64,000 nt of DNA. It comes from Phycisphaerae bacterium (GTDB lineage Bacteria; Planctomycetota; Phycisphaerae; Phycisphaerales; SM1A02). Below, piece after piece: positions 32,286-42,100 of the stretch. The stretch covers positions 17,687-81,686 of the forward strand of contig PAQL01000029.1 in NCBI GenBank assembly GCA_002709295.1, given 5' to 3'. The position numbers were made by a program, and so were the translations under genes. The notes beneath the pieces are model-generated. The model was not told where the DNA came from. It was given only the letters and a program-made list of their open reading frames with translations, and did no database searches. Each line of letters begins with the position of its first letter. Position 1 is the stretch's first letter.

Positions 32286-33305
32286 TCAACGCCAGCCGGC
32301 ACGATCCATCGTGCGGACCGCCTTCTTGTTGTTCGCCCCGAGCTTCGACGCGTTCAGCGAATCCGTCTTGTACGGGCCGAATCCCATCAGAACCTTGCTG
32401 GTCGGGATGTCCACGACCGAAGGATACTCGTAGTTGCCTTCGGCGAACTTCGTCTGGGCGGCGTCGCTGGCGAGGAACTCGAGGAACCTGACCGCGTTCT
32501 CGCGGTTGGGGGCGGTCTTGACCACGCCTCCACCGCAGACGTTCACATGCGTGCCACGGCCGTCCTGGTTGGGGAAGATCACGCGGACCTTCGAGGCCAC
32601 GTCATTGTCAGCCTGCTTCTGGCTGCCGATCAGGCGGGCCAGGTAGTAGTGGTTCACGACCGCCACGTCACCCTCGCCGGCCGCGACCGCGCGGATCTGA
32701 TCGGTGTCGCCGCCCTGGGGGGCTCGAGCCATGTTGGAGACGATGGCTCGACACCACTCCTCGGCACCACTCTCGCCGTTGGCCTCGATCAGGGAGGCGA
32801 CCAGCGACTGGTTGTAGATGTTGGAGGAGCTTCGGATGAGCACCCGGCCCTTCCAGCTCGGATCCGCAAGGTCCTCGTAGTCGAGCTGCAGGTCCGCGGG
32901 GACCCGGTCCTTCGAGGCGACGATCACCCTCGCCCGCTTGGTGAGGCCGAACCAGAGTCCCTCGGGATGACGAACCGATTCGGGCAGCCTGGCCTCGAGC
33001 ACCTCGGAACGGGTGGGCTGAAAGATGCCCTGGTCCTCGGCCATCCGCAGTCGCCCGGCATCGACGGTGATGAAGACGTCGGCGGGAGAGAGATCACCCT
33101 CCTGCTTGATGCGGGCGAGGAGGGTGTCGGACTTCCCCTCGATGATGTTGACCTTGATCCCGGTCTCGTCGGTGAACCGCTTGATGAGTGCATCGTCGGT
33201 GTCGTAGTGACGCGCGGAATAGACGTTGACGACTTCCTCGGCCATGCTCGGGGTGGCGTGGAGGAAGCAGGCGACGAGGGCACAGACGAGCAGTCTGAAG
33301 GTCAT
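32286..33305 (-). CDS. futA: Ferric-iron-binding periplasmic protein (FutA/FbpA-like)
   Basis: Extracytoplasmic solute-binding protein, 339 residues, with a Sec signal (FRLLVCALVACFLHATPSMA). The mature start VVNVYSARHYDTDDALIKRF matches FutA/FbpA of iron(III) importers; the metal-binding tyrosines are expected in SSNIYNQSLVASLIE and VAVVNHYYLARLIG. WKGRVLIRSS and VNVCGGGVVKTAPNRENAVR are family segments. ATG 33305 has GGAG about 8 bases upstream; the in-frame extension to 33341 would run through the Fur-like box. It is the first gene of the four-gene iron operon, as usual for importers where the binding protein is made in excess. Confidence 0.93.
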   Translation of the reverse strand: MTFRLLVCALVACFLHATPSMAEEVVNVYSARHYDTDDALIKRFTDETGIKVNIIEGKSDTLLARIKQEGDLSPADVFITVDAGRLRMAEDQGIFQPTRSEVLEARLPESVRHPEGLWFGLTKRARVIVASKDRVPADLQLDYEDLADPSWKGRVLIRSSSNIYNQSLVASLIEANGESGAEEWCRAIVSNMARAPQGGDTDQIRAVAAGEGDVAVVNHYYLARLIGSQKQADNDVASKVRVIFPNQDGRGTHVNVCGGGVVKTAPNRENAVRFLEFLASDAAQTKFAEGNYEYPSVVDIPTSKVLMGFGPYKTDSLNASKLGANNKKAVRTMDRAGWR

Positions 33306-33325
33306 GACGATGGGCTCCGGTTGGA

Positions 33326-33340
33326 TGAGACTGGTTCTCA
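33326..33340. promoter_or_regulatory. Fur-like palindrome
   Basis: TGAGACTGGTTCTCA, with perfect 5-bp arms TGAGA/TCTCA. Read on the minus strand (TGAGAACCAGTCTCA) it matches 10 of 14 defined positions of the 7-1-7 Fur consensus TGATAATNATTATCA. It lies between the candidate promoter and ATG 33305 of the iron-binding protein, where a repressor would block transcription. Confidence 0.6.
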
Positions 33341-33352
33341 ATTGGACGAAGC

Positions 33353-33381
33353 ATCGTAGTCACGAGCCGCAGCACTCGCAA
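33353..33381 (-). promoter_or_regulatory. Promoter of iron-uptake operon
   Basis: On the minus strand TTGCGA (33381-33376), 17-base spacer, TACGAT (33358-33353). Transcription should start near 33346, just before the Fur-like palindrome. This is the best formed -35/-10 pair I found in the window. Confidence 0.6.
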
Positions 33382-33414
33382 GATCCCGCTCCCCTTGGGA
33401 CGCCGTTATCGGGG

Positions 33415-34263
33415 CTAGAACCGCTTGTGAGAGGGTCGGCCGCCGTCACCTCGGATCCCCCCCAGCGCCCTTGCGATCTCCAGATCCTGCTGGGTGGTGA
33501 TCTTCAGATTCCGCTCGTCCCCCTCCACCAGCGTCACCGGTTCGCCGAGTCGCTCGACGAGCATCGCGTCGTCAGTGGCGCCTTCGAGGTCCGACTGGGC
33601 GTAGGCGCGTCGAAGCAATTCGATCTCGAAGAGCTGCGGAGTCTGCACGCGGTACAACGATTCCCGGGAGACGGTCTCCTGCACCTCGCGAGCCGCGACC
33701 TGATGGCCCGGGGGCGGAGCCTGGGACTCTCCGTCATCCTCGCCGCCGAGGATGTCCCCGGCAGCGCCGTCGTCATCGAGACCGAGAATCGCATCCACGG
33801 TCGCATCCCGCTCCGCGGCCTCGAAGAGCTCCGCACCGCACTTCTTCAGGGTGTCCCGAAGCGGCACGCCCGGAATCACGGCGGCACGAGTCCGTCCCGC
33901 CTCGAACACCCGATCCACGAGTTCATCATCGAGCAGCGGACGAGCCCCGTCGTGGATCGCGACGTGGGTGCAGCCCTCGGGCACCGCCTCCAGAGCTCGC
34001 AGCACGGTCTCCCATCGATCCCGCCGTCCGCCTTCGACGACGGTGCCACCGAGGAACCCCAGGGGCGCGCCGTATCGATCGCGGAAGCTCTCCAGATCGT
34101 CGGGAGGTCCGGCGACGATGATCGCGTCGACCTCGTCTCGCTTGGTGAAGGGTTCGACCGAACGAAGCAGGACCGGACGTCCTCCGAAGTCGGACGCGAG
34201 CTTGTCACCCGCCCCGAAGCGATGTCCGGAACCGGCGGCTGGAACGATGACGGCGACTCTCAT
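33415..34263 (-). CDS. ispD: 2-C-methyl-D-erythritol 4-phosphate cytidylyltransferase
   Basis: MEP-pathway enzyme joining CTP and MEP on the way to isoprenoids. Seen: the CTP-binding start VAVIVPAAGSGHRFGAGDK, the MEP-site segments VVEGGRRDRWETVLRAL and VAIHDGARPLLDDELVDRVF, and RVQTPQLFEIELLRRAY, GATDDAMLVERLGEPVTLVE and the final NLKITTQQDLEIA. Oddity: between VPLRDTLK (residue about 140) and SLYRVQTPQ (about 202) there are some 60 residues where typical IspD has about 20; the extra part is acidic (ILGLDDDGAAGDILGGEDD) and Pro-containing. The enzyme is 282 residues instead of about 230. It is convergently clear of neighbours; no ispF is adjacent. Confidence 0.92.
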   Translation of the reverse strand: MRVAVIVPAAGSGHRFGAGDKLASDFGGRPVLLRSVEPFTKRDEVDAIIVAGPPDDLESFRDRYGAPLGFLGGTVVEGGRRDRWETVLRALEAVPEGCTHVAIHDGARPLLDDELVDRVFEAGRTRAAVIPGVPLRDTLKKCGAELFEAAERDATVDAILGLDDDGAAGDILGGEDDGESQAPPPGHQVAAREVQETVSRESLYRVQTPQLFEIELLRRAYAQSDLEGATDDAMLVERLGEPVTLVEGDERNLKITTQQDLEIARALGGIRGDGGRPSHKRF

Positions 34264-34297
34264 GCCAGGATCGTACGGTCATGCCGCCGGAGAGGGG

Positions 34298-35641
34298 TCA
34301 TTCGCCGGAAGCGGCATCGTCGGAGGTCGTGGACCCCGGCTCGTCCCCGGGTTCCGGGGCCTTCTCGACCGGAGGCTCCGTCGGAGGGCCGGGAGTCCCC
34401 CGCTCCCGGGCCGATTCCGCGGGCTGGGTGAGGGCGAGGATCGCGATCGAGGTCCCGTACGCGGTCGAACGGTCGAACACGCGGTCGTTCCACCCGCCGG
34501 CCTCGTCACGCACCGACATGAGGAGCGCCGCAAGGCGTCCACGCTCGGCCTCGCGCTCCTCCTCGGGCAGATGCTCGATCGCCTCCGCCATGCATCCGTG
34601 GGCGTACATGAAGTAGTAGGGAGCCACTCCGTAGGGTGGAACGTGGGTCCCGGACTGCCCCTTGCGCTTGAGCAGTTCGTTCCAGTGTTCGAAGAACGCC
34701 TCGCAGGCGTTCCGGATCTCCTCGGGCTCCGACAGGCCGAGCTCCGAACGCACCGTGACCACCGCCGCCATCCGCCCGATGGCGCCGGGGATCTGGCTCG
34801 GTGGATCGGTGGTCTTTCGTCGAGACGCGTAGGCGACGTAACCGTCCCGACCTCGAGTCAGCTCGAGACCCGCGGCGGCCCGATCCACCATGCCGTCAGG
34901 GACCTCGAAGCCCTGGCGAGCCGCCTCCCTCAAGGCCTGGATGGCCGGCGGGGTCATGAAGGGACTGGTCGCGTCGGGGCGGTCAAGGGGACCGCGTCTG
35001 GCGTAGTTCCAACCACCCACCCCGGGAATCTCGATCCGGTCCAGCGCATCGATGTAGAAACGGATGGCCTGGTCGGTCGCGGCGGCATCGTCCTCGGCGA
35101 CCAGCCCCCGCTCCCGTAGCTCGAGCAGGAATCCGAGGGCGTAGATGTAGCCCCAGCCGCGCACGTCGTAGCCGCCGGCGTAGTCGGGGGTCATCCGGGG
35201 ATGCGACGTCGACTTCACCACGAAACGCCTCGACCGCTCGAGCGCGTCCCGCCGGGCCTCGTCTTCCGCGACCCCCGACGGTCTCATCACCGCCCGCGAG
35301 GCGATCGACGTGCCACCGACCCGGTAGCCGATCGGAATGACGGTTCGACGCCGACCGCGACCTTCGATGAGTGAATCGGGGTCGTCGGCCTCGGCACGGA
35401 CGCGATACACGCCCTGGTAAGGCCACTCGTCCTTGTTCGCTCCCTCCTGCCGAGCCAGCAGGATCCCGAGAGCCTCGCTCACCGCGGCCTCGATGTCCTC
35501 GGCCTCGATCCGGTCCTCTCCGCGGACCTCGGCCTCCGCCTCGACCGCCTCGTCGACGGCGTCGGCGTCCTGGTGGAATCCGTGAACCGCTGCAGGCAGG
35601 GCCGACAGGGCGAGGATCGCGGCTGACAGTGATGTCTTCAT
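34298..35641 (-). CDS. Secreted alpha-toroid (prenyltransferase/squalene-oxidase-repeat-like) protein
   Basis: 447-residue exported protein of uncertain function. Signal peptide MKTSLSAAILALSALPAAVHG. The rest is helical with repeats of the type seen in alpha/alpha-toroid proteins: YDVRGWGYIYALGFLLELRE, IPGVGGWNYARRG and MSVRDEAGGWNDRVFDRSTA followed by YGTSIAILALTQP; GGWN-type turns recur at the ends of helical hairpins as in terpene-cyclase/prenyltransferase repeats. The DxDD or zinc motifs of active cyclases or transferases are not seen, so it is probably a binding protein. The C-terminal 35 residues are Pro/Glu-rich and disordered. ATG 35641 follows GGAGG by only one base; TTG 35680 is possible but would spoil the signal peptide. 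Confidence 0.72.
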   Translation of the reverse strand: MKTSLSAAILALSALPAAVHGFHQDADAVDEAVEAEAEVRGEDRIEAEDIEAAVSEALGILLARQEGANKDEWPYQGVYRVRAEADDPDSLIEGRGRRRTVIPIGYRVGGTSIASRAVMRPSGVAEDEARRDALERSRRFVVKSTSHPRMTPDYAGGYDVRGWGYIYALGFLLELRERGLVAEDDAAATDQAIRFYIDALDRIEIPGVGGWNYARRGPLDRPDATSPFMTPPAIQALREAARQGFEVPDGMVDRAAAGLELTRGRDGYVAYASRRKTTDPPSQIPGAIGRMAAVVTVRSELGLSEPEEIRNACEAFFEHWNELLKRKGQSGTHVPPYGVAPYYFMYAHGCMAEAIEHLPEEEREAERGRLAALLMSVRDEAGGWNDRVFDRSTAYGTSIAILALTQPAESARERGTPGPPTEPPVEKAPEPGDEPGSTTSDDAASGE

Positions 35642-35676
35642 GCCTCCAAGGTACCGCCTGCGATCGCCGACGAGCG

Positions 35677-36294
35677 TCAATCCCCGGAATCGGTCTCTTC
35701 ATCGCCCTTCGCGTCATCGGATGCGGGCATGAAGAGGTGTACGTACATGTCCTCGGCGTAACGATGGGTCTCGGGACCGTCGAAACCGGGCAGGCCCTCG
35801 AAGTCGTCGGCCAGGTTCTCGGGGGTGCGAAGCACGAGGAACGATCGATCCTTCATGACCGAACGACATCGGGCCGCGAGCTCCAGCAGTCGGACCCGCG
35901 TCGCCTCCTCCCTCCACAGGGGGTACGGGGGATCGAGGAAGACGAGGTCGCAGTCCCGGGGCGCCTGAGCGAGGGCCGCCGGACCGAACGCGTCGGCCTG
36001 GACGACGGTGGCCCGCGAACCGCAGCCGAGTTCCTCGACGTTGAATCGAAGAATCGCCGCAGTGCGTCGATCCTGCTCGACCATCACCACGTCGGTGGCC
36101 CCGCGACTCACCGCCTCGAGGCCGATGGTTCCGACGCCGGCGAAGAGATCGAGCACCGACGCCTCCTCGAACCAGCCTCGCAGCAGGTTGAAGACCGACT
36201 CCTTCACCCGTGCGGTGATGGGTCGGGTGACGTCGGAGTCGGGAGGACTTTCGAGAATGCGTGAGCGATACAGGCCGCTGAGGATCTTGAGCAT
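35677..36294 (-). CDS. rsmD: 16S rRNA m2G966 methyltransferase RsmD
   Basis: SAM-dependent methyltransferase for N2 of G966 in 16S rRNA. At 205 residues it has the normal size. The start LKILSGLYRSRILESPPDSD and TRPITARVKESVFNLL are RsmD hallmarks (RP(T)xxRVREALFN); SAM motif VLDLFAGVGTIGLEAVSRGA, acidic motif VMVEQDRRTAAILRFN, and catalytic LDPPY in VFLDPPYPLWREE complete it. The C-terminal 15 residues are acidic. ATG 36294 fits. It is the third rRNA guanine/uridine methyltransferase gene in the window. The toroid protein starts next to its stop, so they may share a transcript. Confidence 0.94.
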   Translation of the reverse strand: MLKILSGLYRSRILESPPDSDVTRPITARVKESVFNLLRGWFEEASVLDLFAGVGTIGLEAVSRGATDVVMVEQDRRTAAILRFNVEELGCGSRATVVQADAFGPAALAQAPRDCDLVFLDPPYPLWREEATRVRLLELAARCRSVMKDRSFLVLRTPENLADDFEGLPGFDGPETHRYAEDMYVHLFMPASDDAKGDEETDSGD

Positions 36295-36341
36295 GCCGAC
36301 AGTATCGCCGCCAGGAGGTCGCTCGGCTATCGTTGCCCTCC

Positions 36342-37130
36342 ATGCCCGATCTCGATGCCACCCTCCCGAGCAGCCTGCGAGCGATCTCGGAGCACGTCCG
36401 GCTGGGTCCGGACGTCCCCTGCCTGGTGGTCCGACCGGACCCCGGAGCCGTCTCCGAGAACGCCGGCGCCCCTCCGTTCCTGCTCTGGATGCATGGTCGG
36501 ACCGCGACCAAGGAGCTCGATCCGGGGCGATACCTCCGCCTGGCCCGGGCCGGGATCGGCAGCTGCGCGATCGACCTCCCCGGCCACGGTGAACGAGGCT
36601 CCGAAGCGGGCATGAGGCCCGAGGCCCTGCTGGACAACGTGGAACAGGCCGCCTCGGAGGTGGACGACGTGGTCACCGCGATGGGCCGGATGGGGTTCGA
36701 CCTCGATCGAATGGCGATCGGCGGCATGTCCATGGGCGGCATGGTCGCTCTGGTGCGACTCCAGCGGGCCCACCGGTTCCGGGCCGCGATCCTCGAGGCC
36801 ACCAGCGGAAACTGGCGGGTCCAGCACCAGCGTCAGTTCTTCGACCATGAATCTGCGGATCGGCTCGATCCGATCCAGCACCTCGATCGCTGGCGGGAGC
36901 TTCCGGTGCTGGCCGTGCACTCCAGGCGGGACGAATGGGTCGAATTCGAGGGCCAGGTCGCCTTCCTCGACGGACTGCGGGCGACGGTGTCCCATCCGGA
37001 ATGGATCGAGGTGATGGCGCTCGAGGAGACCGGAGCCCCTCATGAACATCTGGGGTTCGGACACCGGACCAACGAGGTCAAGATCCGGGAGGTCGAGTTT
37101 CTTCGCACCCACCTGCTCGGCGGACGTTGA
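36342..37130 (+). CDS. Alpha/beta hydrolase
   Basis: 262-residue alpha/beta-hydrolase-fold esterase or peptidase-like enzyme. The nucleophile elbow is GGMSMGGMVAL (G-x-S-x-G with S near residue 130); the oxyanion-hole strand is FLLWMHGRTATKE; CAIDLPGHGERGSE precedes the cap. The catalytic Asp is likely in VLAVHSRRDEWVEF and the His in ETGAPHEHLGFGHRTNE. This layout resembles prolyl-oligopeptidase-type or DUF1100-like single-domain hydrolases. The substrate cannot be predicted. ATG 36342 is taken; TATCGT at 36328-36333 ends only 8 bases before it, which would fit a leaderless mRNA. TTG 36333 is a weaker option. It diverges from rsmD. Confidence 0.82.
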   Translation: MPDLDATLPSSLRAISEHVRLGPDVPCLVVRPDPGAVSENAGAPPFLLWMHGRTATKELDPGRYLRLARAGIGSCAIDLPGHGERGSEAGMRPEALLDNVEQAASEVDDVVTAMGRMGFDLDRMAIGGMSMGGMVALVRLQRAHRFRAAILEATSGNWRVQHQRQFFDHESADRLDPIQHLDRWRELPVLAVHSRRDEWVEFEGQVAFLDGLRATVSHPEWIEVMALEETGAPHEHLGFGHRTNEVKIREVEFLRTHLLGGR

Positions 37131-37145
37131 GGCGTCCGGTCCGGA

Positions 37146-37859
37146 TCAGCACGGTCCCCAGGCGCCGAGAAGCACTCCGAGGTCGCCCCCGTTGCACACG
37201 CCGTCGCCGTTGAGATCGAGATCGCAGGGTGATTCGCCCCATGAACCGAGGAACACGCCGAGGTCGCCACCGTTCACCGATCCGTCGCCGTTGAGATCAC
37301 CGGTGCAGGGTTCGGCGAACCCGCCGAACTCGAACTGGATCTCGTAGACGTTCTCCTGCGACCCGGTCTGCTGCACGTTGAAGGTGTAGGTGCCGGGACC
37401 GAGCGGATAGCTGAAACCGGAACCGCCCTGCGGAGCGCCGGAGAGACGGTCGAGCATGTTCGTCGTGGCGTTGGGGAAGCGGACTCGATTGAGGTGCGAT
37501 CCTCCGAGGAAGTCGCCCGAGGTCGAGTTGGCGGGAATGACCGAGGTCGGTCCATCGTCGATCATCACATAGCTGGTGTTGCCGAAGCCCCCGGTCGAAC
37601 CGTCGTAGTAGTCGATCAGCCGCATGGAATCGAGGGTCACACCCTTGGGAATGGTGAGCGTGAAGTAGTCGCGGGTGTCGATCGGGGTTCGAACCGAGCC
37701 CTTCACCAGGAGGACCGCATCCTCGATCGTGCCAAGCGAGGTCGGGGCCACCGCATTTCCGGAGAGATCACCGGAGACCGTCTCGTCGTAGACGACGTCG
37801 GCGAGCAGGGCTGACTGGGTGGTGAAGGCGACAGCGACGGCGAGGAGGGTGCGACTCAT
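37146..37859 (-). CDS. Secreted protein with dockerin-like tail
   Basis: 237-residue exported protein. Signal peptide [20 protein letters not shown]. The mature domain of about 160 residues is beta-rich, with segments [20 protein letters not shown] and [20 protein letters not shown] like planctomycete carbohydrate- or pre-peptidase-C-type beta sandwiches. The tail (about 185-237) has two calcium-loop units, [20 protein letters not shown] and [20 protein letters not shown], each D-x-N-x-D-G, and Cys at both ends. This matches the tail of the GH16 enzyme at the left end. Function of the main domain is unknown. It converges with the hydrolase gene 15 bases away. Confidence 0.82.
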   Translation of the reverse strand: MSRTLLAVAVAFTTQSALLADVVYDETVSGDLSGNAVAPTSLGTIEDAVLLVKGSVRTPIDTRDYFTLTIPKGVTLDSMRLIDYYDGSTGGFGNTSYVMIDDGPTSVIPANSTSGDFLGGSHLNRVRFPNATTNMLDRLSGAPQGGSGFSYPLGPGTYTFNVQQTGSQENVYEIQFEFGGFAEPCTGDLNGDGSVNGGDLGVFLGSWGESPCDLDLNGDGVCNGGDLGVLLGAWGPC

Positions 37860-37931
37860 GATCTGAAGGCTCCGAGGAGGGTATGGAACCTATCTTCGCC
37901 GATTCCGGAGCCCGGATTCATGAGTTTTTCG

Positions 37932-39119
37932 TCATTCGGGGCGAATAGGCGACCGACCCTGCCAGATCCGGGTCCCGTTGCCCCTGGCCACCAGCTGCTT
38001 GATGAAGGCCTCGTATCCGGCCTTGAAGCGGGAATAGTCGCGATCGAAGTAGGTCGCGATGATCGCCCGCCCCGCATTGGGGCCCAGCAGTCGCCCTCGA
38101 CGGCCGGCGGATCGATCGGCGTCGTAGAGGCTGGTGGCGATCCGACCCTCGGAGGCATCACGGAGCAGACGTCGAAGGCCGGGCAGATAGCGACCGTCGG
38201 CGCCCTCCACCAGGTAGTGGACGAGCACCCAGACCTGGGCGTAGTAGGTCAGCAGGGAACGCTCGCCCGATGAGACGAACGCCTGGGGCGGTCGGGTGAC
38301 GAGCTCGTCGAGATCGATCAGCCGTCCTCGATAGTTGGCACCCCGAAGCTGACCGTAGCGCTCGAGGTTCCGCCAGGGCATGAAGCGGGGTTCCTCGTCG
38401 CGTCGCCGGAACGAATGACCTTCCGCGTAGGCGGCCAGGCCCTCCTCGAGGAACGTCGGCAGCGGGTGCCGGAACACCGTCTGGGTGTACTGGTGCCAGC
38501 CTTCATGGGCGAGCATGCACAGCGTGTCGTAGCGACCGATGTCCCAGAGGACGCTCTCGGCGTCGATGGTGTAGCCGCCTCGTTCGATCGCGAGATAGGT
38601 GCCGGCGCTCCGACCCAGACGACGCTGGGTCCAGGCCGCCCACTGCGGTCGGTCGTCGAACACGAACGTGCTCATGCGCTCGGTGGGTGCCGGAAGCGGT
38701 CCCACATCGGGCACGAACGTCGTCCCGGCCTCCCCGAGCCGCTCCCCGATCGCCGAATCGGGAGGCAGTGGCTTGTCGGACAGCGGGATCATCGACCGGT
38801 AGTGATCGAGGGCGCGGGCGGTGAAGATCGGCAGCACGTCGCGGGTCGAACCCTCCGGCAGCGTGACATGAAGGAGATGAGTCGGGGTCGTGATCATCTC
38901 GCCTTCGTACCGTCCGAAGGCCCACGGTTCGCTTCGGATCTCCTCGGGATCCAGCGACGCCCCGATGCCGTCGGCTCCGAGGGTGGGGATCGCGGCTCGT
39001 GCCGCAGGCCGAGGTGGCTCCTGCGGCGTGCAGGACACCGTCACCGCGAGGGGAAGCAGTCCGATCGTGAGCCACGAACGAACGAGACGACGCATCGAGG
39101 TGACGGATCCGATCCGCAT
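37932..39119 (-). CDS. Secreted HExxH metallopeptidase-like protein (DUF1570-like)
   Basis: 395-residue exported protein. The N-terminal hydrophobic segment (LVRSWLTIGLLPLAVTVSC) may be a signal peptide; the following Cys could be a lipobox but its -3 residue is Thr, so lipidation is doubtful. The zinc-protease motif is MLAHEGWHQYTQTVFRHPLP (HExxH) followed by FLEEGLAAYAEGHSF, the gluzincin E-x-x-x-A third ligand. This arrangement is that of the planctomycete DUF1570/peptidase-MA-like family. The rest includes YYAQVWVLVHYLVEGADGRY typical of that family. ATG 39119 has AGGA 7 bases upstream; ATG 39095 is an alternative. Substrate unknown. Confidence 0.78.
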   Translation of the reverse strand: MRIGSVTSMRRLVRSWLTIGLLPLAVTVSCTPQEPPRPAARAAIPTLGADGIGASLDPEEIRSEPWAFGRYEGEMITTPTHLLHVTLPEGSTRDVLPIFTARALDHYRSMIPLSDKPLPPDSAIGERLGEAGTTFVPDVGPLPAPTERMSTFVFDDRPQWAAWTQRRLGRSAGTYLAIERGGYTIDAESVLWDIGRYDTLCMLAHEGWHQYTQTVFRHPLPTFLEEGLAAYAEGHSFRRRDEEPRFMPWRNLERYGQLRGANYRGRLIDLDELVTRPPQAFVSSGERSLLTYYAQVWVLVHYLVEGADGRYLPGLRRLLRDASEGRIATSLYDADRSAGRRGRLLGPNAGRAIIATYFDRDYSRFKAGYEAFIKQLVARGNGTRIWQGRSPIRPE

Positions 39120-39176
39120 GAGGTCATCCTAGCGGCCGGATGGTCCAGACCGGGCGATTCGACGCTCGGAGGGGCT

Positions 39177-42100
39177 TCAGAGCGATTCAAGGCCGGCTTC
39201 GGCGGCCGCCAGATCCGCCTCGGCGGCCTCGAGCATGCGACGGGTCTCCTCGACCAGGTGAGGCGGTGCGTTCTGCACGTACCCCGCGTTGCCGAGCTTG
39301 CCCTTGAATCCCGCCACCTGCTTCCGCTTGGCCTCGATCGTCCGGGTCAGTCGTTCCCGTTCGGCGTCCACGTCCACGGCATCGACGAGATTCGAGAGCA
39401 GGACCTGCCCGCCCTCGAAGGGAAGGGCCATCGCTCCAGCCGGAGCACCCTCGTCGGCGTGCACCGCCTCGAGACCGGCGAGGGTCTCGACGGCGCCTCC
39501 GGCCGCCGACACCAGTTCCAGAACCCCGGCGGGCGCATGCAGGGTGATGCGCCGCTTCGGGGGGACCTGTCGTTCCCCGCGAAGATTGCGAATCGCCGAG
39601 ACGAGGGTGCGCACCCGCTCGAACATCGCCTCGGCATCCTCGTCGTGCGTCGTCTCCCCGAGCTCCGGCCACGCCGCGATGATGCAGCGATCCGCGGGCG
39701 GAAGACCGACTCCCTCGATCCCGGTGTCCTCGAGGGACGGCCGGATCGCATCGAGTCCGCGGACGTGCGGCCAGAGGGTCTCGGTGACGAACGGACACAC
39801 CGGATGCAGCATTCGAAGGGTGGCGTCGAGCACGGCATGAAGCCGGCGCTGCTGGTCGAGCCGGTCGCGGACCGTGGGCTTGACGGCCTCGAGGTACCAG
39901 TCGCAGAAGTCACGCCAGATGAAGTCGTACATCGCCTCCGCGTAGCGGTTGAACTGATACACGGCGAGCGAGTCCTCGACCTCCCGGAGCGTGCGACGAA
40001 GCCGGGAGACGATCCAGCGGTCGGCGAGCGACGGGGCCCCGTCCTCCACCGCCGGAGGCTCGAGATTCCCCAGCGCGAACCGGGTGGCGTTCCAGAGCTT
40101 GTTGCAGAAGTTGCGACCCAGGTCGAACCGGCTGGAGGTGTTCCTCGCAAGGGGACGGTCCGCCGAGGGCTCGACCTCGCCCACCGCGACTCCGTACGCG
40201 GTGACCATCTCCCGCGAGGGGTCGCCGGGCGACTTCTGAAGCGGAGCCGCGACCTGATGTCCAGAGGAGTTGCGGATGAAGGCCGGTGTGAAGGTCTCCT
40301 CGGTATGGGGACACACCAGATCGACCGGCATTCGGACATCCTGGCTTCCGGTCGCGAGCTGGGCGAGCGTGAATCGCATCGCGTCGGATCCGTGACTGCG
40401 GATGATGTCGCGCGGGTCCACGCCGTTTCCGAGGCTCTTGGACATCTTCTGGCCGTGCCCGTCCTGGATCATCGCGTGGATGAAGACCTGGTCGAAGGGC
40501 AGCCGTCCGAGGAAGTATCGGTTGAACATCACCATGCGACTCACCCAGAGGGTGATGATCTCGCGCGCGGTGCAGAGGACGTTGCCGGGGTTGAACGCCT
40601 CGAGCAGCCGGTCGCCCTCCGGAATCGCATCCGGATGCGCCGCGGGATCGGGCCATCCCATGGTCGAGAGCGGCCAGAGGGCGCTGGAGAACCAGGTGTC
40701 CAGCACGTCGGGATCCTGTTCGAACCCCGCCGACTCCAGATCGGCCCGGAGCGACGACTCCGCGTCCTCCCCCCCGAGGGCGGCCGCCCGCGGAAGACAG
40801 ATCGATTCCTCGATCGAACCGTCGGAGAGTCGTCGGACGCGATGGGCGGCCCCGCGTGCCGTCCAGTCGCCGGAGACCTCGGTCATCGAATCGTCGGTGG
40901 CCAGGGACGCCACGTCGCCCTCGGCATCCGCGGCCGACACGATCCTCGACCAGACGGGGATCCGGTGTCCCCACCACAGCTGCCGGGAGATGCACCAGTC
41001 GCGGATGTTCTCGTGCCAGTTCTGGAAGGTCTTCGCATAGCGGTCGGGGAAGAAGACGAGATCGCCGTCACCCTCCCGCGCCGGCCCCGCGGGGGCGGCA
41101 TCGCCCCGCTGCCCGTCGTCCATCGCCCGGAGTGCGGAACCGGCGAACCGGTCGTCGGTCACCCGCACGTACCACTGGTCCGAGAGATACGGCTCGACCG
41201 GCACGTGGCTTCGGTAGCTGTGCCCGACCGCATGTTCGTGATCCCGGATGTCCTCGAGCAGGTCGTTTCGCTTGAACCACGCGACGACCGCCTTCCGGGC
41301 ATCCTCCCGGGAGAGGCCGATGAACTCGGCACACGCCTCGGAGGCGTCGTCCCAGCCGTGGACGTCGGAGATGGTCCCGTCCGGCGCCATCACGTTGATC
41401 GCCTCGAGCTCGTGCCGGAGACCGATGTCCCAGTCGTTGGGGTCGTGAGCGGGCGTGACCTTGAGGAACCCGGTGGCAAGAGCCGCCTTGGGATCGTTGA
41501 TGGCCTCGGCCCCCAGACCGAGATCCTCCGCGATCGCGGACGGCAGCACCACGTAGTCGTCCTCCACGATCGGGATCTCGCGACCCACGATCGGCAGCAG
41601 GACGGAACGCCCGCGAAGCGCCGCCGCTCGGGGATCCCGGGGATTCACCGCCACCGCGGTGTCGCCGAGCATCGTCTCGGGCCTGGTCGTCGCGACCGTG
41701 ACGTGACCGTCGCCGTCGGCCAGCGGATAGCGGAGGTACCACATGTGCCCCGGAACCGTCCGCATCTCCACCTCGTCGTCGGCCAGCGCGGTCCGGGTCG
41801 CGGGATCCCAGTTGACCAGCCGCTTGCCCCGGTAGATCAGGTCGTCGCAGAACAGACGATGAAACGCCTCACGGACCGCATCGGCGCAGACCGGATCCAT
41901 GGTGAACCGGGTCCGTTCGAAGTCGCAGGAGCACCCCATCTCCTCGAGCTGACCGAGGATGGTGGCCTCGTATTCGTCCTTCCACCCCTGGACCTGCTCG
42001 ACGAAGGCCTCCCGGGTGAAGTCGGAACGACGTCGTCCATCGCGGAGAAGCCTCTTCTCGACCACGGTCTGGGTCGCGATGCCGGCGTGATCGGTGCCGG

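Noticed and set aside
31384-33305. EfeUOB iron system
   Set aside because: There is an EfeO/imelysin-like protein but no EfeU permease or EfeB peroxidase; the partners are an ABC permease and ATPase.
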